A DNA stretch of 64,000 nucleotides from Artocarpus heterophyllus (lineage: Eukaryota; Streptophyta; Magnoliopsida; Rosales; Moraceae): contig CM046327.1 of the NCBI GenBank assembly GCA_025403435.1, forward strand, positions 17,236,440 through 17,300,439, given 5' to 3'. The stretch's first letter is position 1, and each line of letters starts with the position of its first letter. Below are positions 23,047-34,252 of this stretch, piece after piece. A program made the translations under genes and the position numbers. The notes beneath the pieces were generated by a model, which was not told where the DNA came from, did no database searches, and worked only from the letters and a program-made list of their open reading frames with translations.

Positions 23047-23539
23047 CGTTGTTTTGTGACCCAAAATTTTTGGCAGTGAGGCAGCGCCGCGGCGCTACAA
23101 AGCAGCGCCGCGGCGCTCCAATCCGGAAACCAGCGCCGCGGCGCTCCAATGCGGCCAGATAGTGTATTTTACATTTTTACGCGTTTTGGGTTATTTTGGG
23201 CTAGGGTTTGAGCCCCCATACATATAAATACATTATATTCTCCATAGTTCATAATTAGTGAGTCACAAAAGAGAGTCACATTAGAGAGTCACAAAATTTC
23301 ATAGAGATCATAGTGTTGAGAGTGATACAGAGAACTCAGTCTTGTGAGTTTGTGAGTGATTGAGTGAGTGAATTTATGTATTTGAGCGCTCTAAACACCG
23401 TTGTAATTTCTGTTTTGTGATTAGTGAATTGCTTCTCCTATGCCCGTGGTTTTTTCACCATTCATTAGGGTTTTTCCACGTAAATCTTGTGTGCAATTTT
23501 CTGTCTATTTCTTGTTGCTTATTGCTTTGATTTCTAACA
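23047..23539 (+). repeat. 5' LTR of copia element II (full length)
   Basis: Begins CGTTGTTTTGTGA (the 3' copy begins TGTTG, so the first base has mutated) and ends CTAACA. Contains three copies of a 14-bp palindrome, a TATA box (TATAAATA, 23223-23230) and GAGAGTCACA repeats just downstream near 23270-23300. Confidence 0.9.
23083..23145. promoter_or_regulatory. triple GC palindrome cluster in LTR U3
   Basis: The perfect palindrome AGCGCCGCGGCGCT occurs at 23083-23096, 23104-23117 and 23132-23145, about 80-140 bp upstream of the TATA box. Position suggests a promoter or enhancer element, but function is inferred only. The sequence is also a dense CpG target. Confidence 0.6.
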
Positions 23540-23541
23540 AG

Positions 23542-23553
23542 TGGTATCAGAGC
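23542..23553 (+). other. primer binding site of copia element II
   Basis: TGGTATCAGAGC, an exact match to the usual plant copia primer site for initiator-methionine tRNA, two bases after the 5' LTR. Confidence 0.95.
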
Positions 23554-23570
23554 TTTGGCTTTGATTTGCA

Positions 23571-26500
23571 ATGGCAACCATGAAATTTGATATTCTGTTG
23601 TTGGATCGCACAACGAGGTTTTCTCTATGGCAAGTGAAGATGCGGGCTGTTCTGGCGCAGATGGACCTTGATGATGCGCTATTGGGTTTCGATAAGATGC
23701 CCTCATCATGGTCGAAGGAGGAAAAGGAGCGTAAGGACCGAAAGGCTTTGTCCCAAATACACCTTCATAAGTCAAATCAGATTTTGCAGGATGTACTGAA
23801 GGAGAAGACTGCTGCTGCTTTGTGGCTCAAGTTGGAGCAATTATGCATGACCAAGAGTCTTACTAGCAAACTTCATTTAAAGCAGCGTCTATACTCTCAC
23901 CGAATGTTTGAAGGTACGTCTCTTGAGGATCACTTAACTGTGTTTAAGGAGATTGTGTCTGATTTGGAGGCTATGGAAGTTAAGTATGATGAAGAAGGCC
24001 TTGGGTTAATTTTATTATGTTCACTGCCTTCATCATATGCCACATTTAGGGATACTATCTTGTATAGTCGGGACACTCTTACCCTAGATGAGGTTTATGA
24101 GGCTTTATTTTCTAAAGAAAAGATGAAGCAGTTAGTTACTGGATCTGAAACACAAGGAGAGGGTCTAGTTGTTAGAGGTAGAACCCAAGAGAGAAGTTCT
24201 GGGACTGAGATTAGAGGTAGGTCTAAATCCAGAAATAAGGAAAAGTACTGTAACTATTGCAAGAAGAAAGGGCACATTAAAACTGAGTGTTATAAGCTGC
24301 AAAATAAAAACAAGAGGGCTGAAAATCAGAAGGGGAAGAAACCAGATGCTGGTGAGGCTAGTGTCGTTGAAGAAGGCTCTGGTGGTGAGCTTTTGGTAAT
24401 TTCTGATGGTGATTCTAAACCCTGTGAGGATTGGGTTCTTGACTCTGCATGTACGTTTCATATGTGTCCCAACCGGGACTGGTTTTCAACATATGAAACG
24501 GTTCCTAAGGGCTCTGTTTTGATGGGAAACAACGCCCCATGCAAAGTTGCTGGTATTGGTACTATCAGAATTAAAATGCATGATGGCATAGTGAGGACAC
24601 TAGGTGATGTGAGGCATGTCCCCGATCTTAAGAGGAATTTAATTTCCTTAGGTACTCTTGATGCTAAAGGGTACAAGTACACTGGTGAAGGTGGAGTTCT
24701 GAAAGTCAGTAAAGGCGCTCTTGTGATGATGAAAGCACAAAAGAAGACTGCTAGTTTGTATGTTCTGCAGGGTACTACAGTTGTTGGTGATGCAAAAGTT
24801 ACTACTTCCACTAGGTCTGATGATGATCTCACTAAGGTATGGCATATGCGACTGGGGCATATGAGTGAGCTTGGGATGGCAGAGCTGAGTAAGCGAGGGT
24901 TCCTTAATGGACAGTGCACAGGTAAGATGGAGTTCTGTGAGCACTGTGTTTTTGGAAAGCAGAAGAGAGTTTGATTTGGCAAAGGCATTCACAACACAAA
25001 AGATATTTTCGAGTATGTTCATTCTGACCTTTGGGGACCGTCTACTGTTCCTTCTTATGGTGGTGCTAATTATATGCTTACCATCATTGACGACTACTCT
25101 AGAAAATTATGGACATTTTTTTTGAAGCAGAAGAATGATGTCTTTGCTACATTCAAAGATTGGAAGACCATGATAGAAAAGCAGACTGGTAAGCCAGTTA
25201 AACGTCTCCGTATTGATAATGGCTTGGAGTTTTGTTCAAATGAATTTAATACCTTCTGTAAATCAGAGGGAATTCTGAGGGACTTAACAGTCCGACGTAC
25301 TCCGCAGCAAAATGGTGTGGCCGAGAGGATGAACAAGACGTTGATGGAGAAAGTATGCTGCATACTTTCTAATGCTGGGCTACCTAAGTCATTTTGGGCT
25401 GAAGCTGCTTCTACAGCTTGCTATTTGGTCAATCGCTCTCCTTCCATCGCTATTAACAAGAAGACACCACAAGATATGTGGTCAGGAGAACCTGCAGATT
25501 ACTCAAATTTAAGAATTTTTGGCTGTCCTGCTTATGCTCATGTCGACAATGGAAAATTGGAGCCTAGATCCATGAAGTGTATATTTCTTGGTTACAAGCC
25601 TGGTGTTAAAGGCTATAAGTTATGGTGCCCGGAAACCAAGAAAGTTATTATCAGTAGAGATGTTGTGTTTGATGAGACTTCCATGTTACGTGGGACATCT
25701 ACTATAGGGTCTAGTGATATTGATAGGGATAGATCTAGCAAACAGGTAGAGTTTCAAATAGAGACAAGTACATCATCCGATTCTACTTCCCAGTCAAGTT
25801 CAGAGAGTCAAGGCGATAGTGCTTTCCAATCGCTATCTCCGCCACCACCACAGTACTCTATTGCTAAGGATAGGCCGAGGAGAGATGTTAGGCCTCCACA
25901 GAGATATGCTGAGGCCGACTTGGTGGCTTATGCTTTATCAGTGGCAGAAGGTATTGAGTCTGGTGAAGAACCTTCTACCTATTCAGAGGCGGTTGATTCA
26001 GTTGACTCTGGCAAGTGGATGATTGCTATGCAGGAGGAGATGGAATCCCTACATTGGAATGGCACATGGGATTTGGTGAAGTTACCCAAAGGGAAGAAAG
26101 CTGTTCGCTGCAAATGGGTATTTAAAAGAAAAGAAGGCACACCGGGAGTTGAAGATGCTAGGTACAAGGCTAGACTGGTTGCAAAAGGATACAGTCAGGT
26201 TCCAGGTGTTGACTTTACAGATGTATTTTCTCCTGTGGTTAAGCATAGCTCAATTTGAGCCTTGCTTGGTATTGTGGCCACTCATGATCTTGAGCTTGAG
26301 CAGTTAGATGTGACGACTGCATTTTTGCATGGAGAGCTCGAGGAAGATATTTACATGCAGCAACCTGAGGGTTTCATTGTTATAGGTAAAGAAAACTATG
26401 TTTGTTCGTTGAAAAAGTCTCTTTACGGTTTGAAACAGTCTCCTAGGCAGTGGTATAAGAGATTTGACTCATTTATGATCGCTCATGAGTTTAAGAGGAG

Positions 26501-27536
26501 TAGCTATGACAGTTGTGTCTACTTCAAGAAGGGTGATGATGGGTTCTTTGTTTATTTGCTCTTATATGTTGATGATATGTTGATTGCTGCTAAGGATAAA
26601 GGAGAGATTAAGAAGTTAAAGGCTCAACTCAGTAGAGAGTTTGAGATGAAGGACTTGGGAGCTGCCAAGAAGATTCTCGGCATGGAGATTTTGAGAAATA
26701 GAAAGGCAGGTAAGCTTTATCTGAGTCAGAAAGGCTATATTGACAAAGTTTTGCACATGTTCAACATGCAGAAAGCAAAACCAGTGAGCACTCCGTTAGC
26801 AGCACATTTCAGACTTTCAGCTGCATTAGCTCCACAGTCAGATGATGAGGTTGAGTATATGTCACGTGTTCCATACTCTAGTGTAGTAGGTTCTCTCATG
26901 TATGCTATGGTATGTTCTCGCCCAGATTTATCATATGCAGTTAGTGCAGTTAGTAGATACATGGCAAATCCAGGTAAAGAGCACTGGAAAGCGGTGCAAT
27001 GGATTCTCAGATACTTGCGTGGTACTACTGATGTTTGTTTGCACTTTGGGAGGACTAGAGATAGTGTTGTGGGATATGTTGATTCTGATTATGCTGGAGA
27101 CTTAGATAAGAGGAGGTCACTTACTGGGTATGTGTTTACAGTTGATGGTTGTGCTATCAGTTGGAAGGCTACCTTACAGGCTACTGTTGCTTTGTCTACT
27201 ACTGAGGCTGAATATATGGCTATTACAGAGGCTTTCAAAGAAGCTATTTGGTTGAAGGACCTATTTGGAGAACTCAGTAAAGATTTGAAGACTTCTGTGG
27301 TGATGTGTGACAGTCAAAGTGCTATTTTTCTCACTAAAGATCAAATGTTTCATGAGAGGATGAAGCACATTGATGTTCGTTATCACTTTGTTCGTGATAT
27401 TGTTGCTCGTGGTGATATTGTTGTGAGCAAAATCAGTACACATGATAATCCTGCCGATATGATGACTAAGTCGTTGCCTACAGCTAAGTTTGAGCATTGC
27501 TTGAACTTGGTTGGAGTTCATGCTCGTGCCGGTTAG
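23571..27536 (+). pseudogene. copia II gag-pol polyprotein, two nonsense codons
   Basis: Starts at the ATG 18 bases after the primer site. Domains in order: Gag (residues 1-220), zinc knuckle CNYCKKKGHIKTEC (about residue 225), protease (VLDSACTFHM), GAG-pre-integrase (WHMRLGHM), integrase with HSDLWGPS, RIDNGLEF and NGVAERMN (all three catalytic acids present), reverse transcriptase with YVDDMLIAA, and RNase H. The frame is continuous over 1322 codons except for TGA at 24972-24974 and at 26256-26258. Both replace an Arg expected at that point (KQKRV-R-F and HSSI-R-A), fitting CGA to TGA. No frameshifts were seen. With readthrough or reversion the protein would be full length. Confidence 0.92.
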
Positions 27537-27626
27537 TTGCCCATTGGGGCTTTGTGGAAGAGGTGGAGAATTCGGTTAATCACATGTTGGAGTTCTTTAT
27601 GGTGGATTTTGTGTCAAGGTGGAGAT

Positions 27627-27758
27627 TGTTGTTTTGTGATTAGTGAATTGCTTCTCCTCTGCCCGTGGTTTTTTCACCCTTCATTAGGGTTTTTCCACGT
27701 AAATCTTGTGTGCAATTTTCTGTCTATTTCTTGTTGCTTATTGCTTTGATTTCTAACA
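27627..27758 (+). repeat. 3' LTR of copia element II, internally deleted
   Basis: 132 bp, TGTTGTTTTGTGA joined directly to TTAGTGAATTG. Relative to the 5' LTR it lacks 361 bp, including the palindrome cluster, the TATA box and the likely transcription start. The purine-rich AAGGTGGAGAT precedes it as polypurine tract (27616-27626). Confidence 0.92.
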
Positions 27759-27869
27759 AGTCACAATAAAAATTGAATTAAGATTGTGATTAAATGTACA
27801 TTAGTCACAATATTTTGTTTTGATTAAAAGTTATACTAAAAACTATTATGATTAAAAGTCGATAGACGT

Positions 27870-28431
27870 CAGGCATGGAGTGTTGGTGGCATCCATAATT
27901 GTGGGGAATTATGTGAAGAACGGATTTTTTGGCTATGCTCTTGGAACGGCAAAGGGTGTAGCACCAAAGGCGAAAATCGTGGCCTATAAGGTCTCTTCTA
28001 TGCAACAAATTAAGGGCAATAACCTTATGGCGGGTATAGACCATGCTATAGAAATGGTGTTGATATAATTTCCATCTCGATAGCTCTTGAACCAGATGAA
28101 CCCGACGGAGAGTGCTATACTAAAAGCTTCTTTTTCCACCATGCAAAAAGGCGTTTCTGTATCGGGCGTTGGTGGGAACCATGGTCCAGACCTCAGGACG
28201 GTCAAGAACGATATCCCTTAGGCCTTGACGGTCATGCAGGCTCTGTTGATCGTCGGTTTTCGGGGACTTTGCCTTTGGGAAATGGGTTATCCGTGGTTGG
28301 ATGGTCATTGTACCCAGGAAATGAGTTGGTGGAGAACATGCCATTGTAGTATGATGATGAGGGCTTATCAAGATGTGATCCTAGTGCGGTATGACATACC
28401 TTCCATGGGATTGTCATTTGTCAGGCAGGTA
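27870..28431 (+). pseudogene. subtilisin-like serine protease fragment
   Basis: Secreted plant subtilases carry a D/H/S triad. The fragment begins just before the His motif (HGVLVAS at 27874, family HGT-LVAS) and continues through GNYVKNGFFGYALGTAKGVAPKA-like sequence. It then reads IDHAIE, ISISIAL, GVGGNHGP and, in a further frame, SVDRRFSGTLPLGNGLSVVG and GWSLYPGNELVENMPL. At least two frameshifts (one near 28052, one before 28230) and stops (TAG near 28219, and after NMPL) interrupt it. Both the N-terminal region with the Asp and the C-terminal region with the Ser are missing. Copia element II ends about 100 bp upstream. Confidence 0.85.
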
Positions 28432-28439
28432 CATAATTC

Positions 28440-28940
28440 AGATTAGCTAGAAAATATTCCTTTTTCAAATGCTTCATATAATCCGAGTAAAGCTCTAAAA
28501 TTCAATGTCCCTTGTCATACAAGCAACAATACCGGATCAACACAAATTCAAATTTCAAACTCTTCAAATCTGGTTAACAAGCTACATAACACTCCAGGTC
28601 ATTATGATGATATCAAATTATGCCACATAGGATCTCAAGAAGTCAACACAGTACACTCTAAAGTTGTACATGTGGAAGGGTTAAAAACCCCAACAGATAG
28701 GATGAAGTTTCATATGGTTCAATTGATTGGGTTGAAGAATTTTATACTTGTAGGATCATCTCTGTAGACTTTTCTGTTTTTTTTTTCTTTTTTTCTTTTC
28801 TATTTGATTTGAATTGGCTTCTGCTCCTCTTGAACTTTTCTATAATAAGGTTTCTTTCCTTGTACCTAACTCTAGCTTCTAGCCTTGCTATTTCAGCATT
28901 ATCTTTGTTTGTAATGTTGACTAGGTTCTAAACTTGTGTT
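28440..28940. other. unassigned sequence downstream of the subtilase fragment
   Basis: 28440-28768 has near-coding composition and ends in a short open run (HMVQLIGLKNFILVG then stop) followed by a T-rich, 3'-UTR-like stretch. No family recognised. Confidence 0.3.
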
Positions 28941-28959
28941 TTCGTAGGATACTGATATT

Positions 28960-29900
28960 ATGGGCTTTGATATATTGTTAATATACTTATTTGCTAATTT
29001 GTTGATACATTTGATATTTTATTATTGTCGTTTTCGGTTTTTTTTCTTTTTTCTTTTTTCGTCTTTTGATATTGTGGTTTGCTTTAATTGGAATCTTCCT
29101 TTTTCTGGCGCTCCAGTTGCAGTTTTATTGCTCTCTCTCTCACTCTCTCTCTCTCTCTTAAACATTGTCGTCTTTGATTTTGTGGTCGTTACTTGTGTTG
29201 AGTGGTTGTCATATTTCTGTCGTTGTCTTTATTATTGTGCCGTGTTTCATTTTATTGTCGTTTATTTAGCACCTTCTATTATCGTATATAATTTTACCGT
29301 CCTTTTGTCTTGTTGTAGTTTTTCATTTCTATGTCGTTTCCAGTTTTGTTTTTTGTTTTCAATTTTGTGGTCGTTTCCAGTATTTGGTTGTCTTTTCTTA
29401 TTGCCTGTCCTCTTTTATTTCATTTTCGGGTCATTTGGTATTGTTTTTAAAATATGTGAAAATGTTTTTGTTTTGAAAAATGAGAATTTTTTGAAAATTG
29501 TAGTAAGAGTGTTTTTAAAATTTGTCTTAAAATACGTGCGAAAACGTTTCAAAAAATTCTGAGAACGAAAACAAATTGTTCTCATATTTAGGTTGTTTCA
29601 ATTTTGTGGTTTTCATTTTTTTTATTCATGGTCAAGTATTTTCGCTTAATAGATGTCTTTTACGTCGCTTTCAGTTATTAATTTGTGGTCGTTTCATTAT
29701 TTGTGTGGTATTCATGCTATGCTGTCCTTTTCATTTTTTAAGTATTGTGTCTATCATCACTTTATTGTCGTTTATGGTATCTTTATAAACCTTTTCATTT
29801 TATTGTCGTTTTATTATTCTTTTCATTTTACTGTCGTTTATTATTTTCATTGTACTGTCGTTCAGTTTATGTTGTCGTTTTTTCAATTTTATGTCGTTTG
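28960..29900. repeat. T-rich tract with recurrent GTCGTT motif
   Basis: Strongly T-biased on the plus strand. The word GTCGTT, usually as TGTCGTTT, recurs about a dozen times at irregular spacing, densest at 29760-29900. (CT)n at 29131-29157. The long hydrophobic open stretch across it is a consequence of the T bias. A MITE interrupts at 29428. Confidence 0.5.
29428..29577. mobile_element. MITE, family a (second copy)
   Basis: The left end GGGTCATTTGGTATTG and the following TTTTTAAAATATGTGAAAA match the element at 7903 closely. The right end (CTGAGAACGAAAACAAA) is diverged from CAAAGAACAAACCAAA in that copy. Confidence 0.5.
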
Positions 29901-30362
29901 TAATTTTTTTATTTCTATAAATTGATCATTTTTGTGGTAAACCAAATTTTCTATGTAATTTAACAGCTGCACAAAAGGTTTCCTCAATTAAAAAAAAAAA
30001 AAAAAACAAGGCACGAACTACGGTAAGAATTGTTCTCGTTGTGTGGTTATCCTCGTTACTTCTGCAAAAGAAAGCTCATAAATAAAATTTTAAAGAAACT
30101 ACTAGACTTAAGTTGGAACCAGACATCTTTAATATGTGCATGTAAATTTCATTAATAATTAATATAAAGATGGCAGAGAAATGACGTTGAATGGTTTAAA
30201 CTATTACAACAAATATATTCCCAATAAATGGTCAAACTACTAGACTTCTCTGTGGGATTCAAATGGTGCACCAAATTTCATTTTGTACAATAAATATATG
30301 TCATTCACAACCCTTGGAAAATGACTCTTTTATTCAGCTTTCGAAGCTCAACTGTTGAGAAG
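29901..30362. other. upstream flank of the B3 pseudogene
   Basis: AT-rich, with an A tract at about 29990-30006. 30240-30362 is similar to 56560-56650, showing that the block shared with the B3 remnant includes upstream sequence. Confidence 0.4.
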
Positions 30363-32968
30363 ATGAGTTCTTGTGGTAACCGAAGAGAAAACGGGCAAAA
30401 GTTTTCCCCAAGTAATCCTCATTTCTTCAAGATTATTCTTGAAGAAACTCTTCAGAGCAACAAGCTTGTAAGCATATCCTATATATACTTAAAAAAAAAA
30501 AAAAAAACAACAACTTTTGTTAAGTGTGTACTATTTGAGAAAGATTGTCCTATATATATATATACATGGTTTTTTTTTGACTAAGCTCCCTTTTTATATT
30601 TGATCAATCTGTCTCAAAATTTGTTAAGTGTGTACTATTTGAGAAAGCTAGCTGATAACTTGAATTGTTTTATAATTTACTAGAAGATAACATTATCATC
30701 AGATCAAATGTTCTCAGAGGTCACTTGCAATTTCTCCTTTTTTATTTTCCTTTTAAATAACATTTCGAATTTCCAAAGGGTATGCATATAAATAAATAAA
30801 TAAATATATGTGTGTGTGTGTGTAAGTGTTGCATTTGGAGGGACAATTATTCAGTTCGGGTAAGCTAGCATGTAATTTTCTTTTCTCTTGATTTGAAACT
30901 TTGATAATCACTTTTTATATCTTTCATAAGAATTTCCTTTCCTGATAGATCTATACACATATATATATATATATATATATATGTTGCCCTTTATGAGCTT
31001 CTGGACACTTCAGTATTTGTCTTGCACTGTTCAGCAAATTCCTAATTAATTTGTGAGGTTATATGGAGATACTTTTGTCAGATCCAATGTGCGTTGAGCT
31101 TCCATGTAGTTTAAGATGTGAGGTAGGATTGACAAAAAGTGATGGCAAGGTGTGGATAGACAAGGGTTGGACAGATTTTTTGAAGTATTACTCCCTAAGC
31201 CGCGTGGACTTGTTAGTATTCCGATATGAAGGGAATTCTAAATTCCATATTCTCATATTTGACAAAACTACTACCGAGATCGATTATCCCTCTGACCCCA
31301 GCTGTTTCGAGAAGCATGAAGACAAGGATAGAAAACCCCATGAGTGTTTTGTGGGGGAAGAAACTGAATTAGAGATGATGATTCTGTTGAAAGTTTGGAA
31401 AGCTTCTCACCCTGTCCCAAAACCAGGGAGAAATCTCCATTACCATGTCTCGGCCCCACAAGAGAATGAGGGCCAATCCTATTAATATAACTCAAAACAA
31501 CCAATCTGCTTCAAGACCTAAAGGTATCAACTCTCACATTTCTGAAATTATACATGTTAAGAACTCTATGACCATGGAATACTTTTTACTATTTTGTATC
31601 TTTGTTTGTCTTTCTTTAGCTTAAAAACAAGATCTGTGAGCTGTTTACACCATATACATTTTTGTGTGACGCCTTAATTCCTTTACAGCAAACTTCGATT
31701 TTCCTACTAAAGATGGTGGTGGAGAAAAATCTATCCCACCAAGGCGGAAGAAATGCGCAGATGTTAGGACGAAGCAGTTGAATGCAAAAGAAAAGGCTTA
31801 AGCTCTTAAGAGAGCTAGTGGTTTCAAGTGTAAAGAACCTTTCTCTATGGTTGTCATTCAACCATCCTATGTTGGAGCCAAGTGCTCTTTGGTAAAGCTT
31901 CTTCTTTTTTGTTTTTTTAACCACTCATTTTTTTCCTCTTTGAAATATGATGTCTCATATTGGCTTTGTTTATTTTGTTCCATCTGTCCCAAAGAATTTG
32001 CCACATCTCTTTGCAAAGAATATCTGATCAATACTAAGCCTTACGACGTGATTCTCAGAGTTCCCCATGGGGGCACTTCGCTTGTCAAGTGCGGTGCTCG
32101 AAAAGCAAGATTTCTGAATGGTTGGAAGACATTTGTTTTGGCTAATGATCTGAAAATAGGCGATGTTTGTGTCTTTGTTCTGACTAAGACTATCGGAATC
32201 TTATTTGAAGTTGTCATTTTCCGCAAAAATGGTACTGGAAATTCCACAACGTTACCAAGTAAACGTGGTATATGCCTGTTTATAACACCACTCCTGCAGA
32301 ACATATCACATTATCCTTCATACTGTTGTTTACTTGGCTCTTATCTCTCTTTAGTGCACAAGGCTGCGACAACTAGATTCAGGCCAAGAGGAAGCCTCGC
32401 AACCAAAGTAAAAGCCGGTAACATCATGAACAAGAAAACTAAAATGTCTGTCCCAGGAAAATGCCTCTAGTCATTGACTGTCAACAAGAAAGCTAGAGCT
32501 CTTGAAAGAGCTAGCAGTTTTCGATATGAAAATCCATTCTTCAGGATCTCTTTGGGAGCGTCAAATGCAACGAAAAAATGTCGTGTTCTAAGTTTTTATT
32601 GGATGGATGGTCCAGTCTGTTTACTCACATTTGTCATGTATTTTCAGAAACTCTCTTTCTCTTTCTTATACCTTATTCACCTTGCTTCATATAATAACTC
32701 ATTTCCTTTCTTTTGGGAAGCACATTCCAAGTTTGCAAAGACATACGTCAATAAGAATGAAGGTGATGCTATCCTTCAAAATTCAGAGGGAAGATCTTGG
32801 TCGGTCCTCTACAAAGTAAGGGGCATGTTGAATCGATCACCAATGGCCGAGTTCTGTCATAGATGGACAGCATTCGTGCAAGAGAATAGTTTAGAAGAAG
32901 GCAATATCTACACTTTTGAGCTAACAAATGGAAATGACCTCTCATGTATCCATTGTCAAAGCAAATGA
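30363..32968 (+). pseudogene. REM/VRN1-like B3 gene, multiply disrupted
   Basis: Homologue of the B3 gene at 9-12 kb. Exon 1 (30363-30467) encodes the family N terminus (FSPSNPHFFKIILEE). Exon 2 (31035-31523) begins QIPN then a stop, and shifts frame near 31073 (an extra T in a T run) and again near 31440. Exon 3 (31689-31891) has TAA where the paralogue has Tyr (EKA-stop-ALKRAS). Exon 4 (31995-32258) is shifted near 32011 but otherwise holds a complete B3 (GWKTFVLANDLKIGDVCVF). A degraded linker exon starts at 32355. The last exon of this part starts at 32721 and holds a third B3 (WTAFVQENSLEEGNIYTF) that shifts near its end. A decayed fourth B3 follows at 34253. The many independent lesions show it is not functional. 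Confidence 0.88.
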
Positions 32969-33221
32969 TCGCCTGCCTCCAAGCAAGAAAGTTTTTTAAC
33001 ATGTACAATCTAATATCTAACAGCCGTATTAAGTTAGTTTCATGTCTAATTTTCTGCTGGTGAGAAAACAACTAAACCTGCCAAGCTGAAGAGAAATAAG
33101 TGTTAAATTCAAATCTTGTTGTACTAGACAGAATGTAAGCATCATGATTTTCAATGAATCCAATCGCATAGGAAGAACAAGAGGAAATTACTGTTGAATC
33201 TGCAATTAAATAAGTTTGTGG

Positions 33222-33440
33222 CGACATATAATTATCAAAGACTTTCTGCATAATCAACAGATAAGACCAGCTAACCTCATGATTTATAAGGTTATAAAAA
33301 CAAAGTGAAGTTGCCGTTTTGCAAACTTCACTCCTTTCTAGGTTTCTCACAAATATTGTCGTTTGGATATATGGTTGTCGTTGCTTCTTTTGCCAAAAGA
33401 AGGTGCATATAATTAAGGCAATTGTTTTGGTGGATGTTAG
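33222..33440. repeat. dispersed repeat copy 1 (partner at 43084-43327)
   Basis: About 220 bp highly similar to sequence 350 bp downstream of the patatin-like gene PLP-1. Landmarks: CATAATTATCAAAGACTTTC (the copy here reads TATAATTATC...), the near-palindrome GAAGTTGCCGTTTTGCAAAC, and GCCAAAAGAAGGTGCATATA. Identity unknown. Confidence 0.75.
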
Positions 33441-33740
33441 CTTTAATTATTTGGTCTTAAGTTTAAATGAGTTGTCTTTTTGTGTAGTGTATGTTAATCA
33501 AGAAGTATTGCCATCCTCCCTTGAGTTGTGAGCATCAGGCAAAGAAAGAAAAACAAAGAGAGTGAAAAAAGCAAACGGCTTCTAAGAATGAGAAAGAAAG
33601 AAGTATAGCTTCTAGTTGGTGAGTGAGTGAAGAATGAAGCAAAGCTTTGTATTGTATGTGAGAGTTACGTGACATGTTGTAATATTTTGAATTACGAGTT
33701 TAGAAAAGTTTGTTTTTGAGTAACAAATTTCCAACACTAA

Positions 33741-33907
33741 TAAGATGTTTGGTAAAATCAGTTTTAATCACTATCTTTGGTTTCTACAATATAAAACTCT
33801 TTACATGCTACAGTAATCAGACAAAGTGAGCAATAATGTAAAGTTCTGACATACTATTATTTTTAGTTTAAAAGTTTCAGGTATAACCACACTTTCCAAA
33901 CACCCTA
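33741..33907. mobile_element. MITE, family b
   Basis: Inverted ends TAAGATGTTTGGTAAA and, reversed, TAGGGTGTTTGGAAAG. The core has the recurrent ACTCTTTACATGCTAC-type sequence seen in other copies in the window. Confidence 0.55.
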
Positions 33908-34252
33908 AAACATAAAAGAAAATTACATGTACCACATTTTTAAAACTTGTGTTTATTTATGATACATTTTAAAAAATTATGTCACACTATCATTTATATT
34001 ATATAGTAGCTTGTGCCACAAATAAACATATGTAAAACTTTTAAAAAATAAGTCTTTAAAGATGATGTTTATGAAAATTCCCCAAACCTTAATGCGTCAA
34101 TTGCTATAACTTTTTTTTTCTTTTTTCCCTTTGACATCTTGATCATTTTTAATTATGAGTAATTTCTTCTAATATACTATCTTCACGAATATCAAGGTGT
34201 TATTCATCACAGGTTGAATACTACTAGATTTTCAATTCCGTTAATTTGTGTA

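Larger units (their letters stand above)
23047..27758 (+). mobile_element. Ty1/copia LTR retrotransposon II (Tnt1-like), nearly intact gag-pol
   Basis: 4712 bp flanked by the 5-bp target duplication AGTCA (23042-23046 and 27759-27763). The 5' LTR is 493 bp and the 3' LTR only 132 bp. The 361-bp difference equals the spacing between two copies of TGTTTTGTGA in the 5' LTR (23050 and 23411). A single gag-pol frame of 1322 codons fills the interior, with two stops only. Over the shared 132 bp the LTRs differ at 3 positions. Confidence 0.95.

Noticed and set aside
23542..23553. tRNA-like sequence
   Set aside because: It is the 12-base primer binding site of copia II; no tRNA cloverleaf was found there or elsewhere.
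24458..24988. 176-codon minus-strand open stretch
   Set aside because: Antisense shadow of the copia II gag-pol frame.
28960..29562. 200-codon open stretch rich in Phe, Leu, Val and Cys
   Set aside because: Produced by T-rich composition. It runs across a MITE boundary and resembles no protein family.
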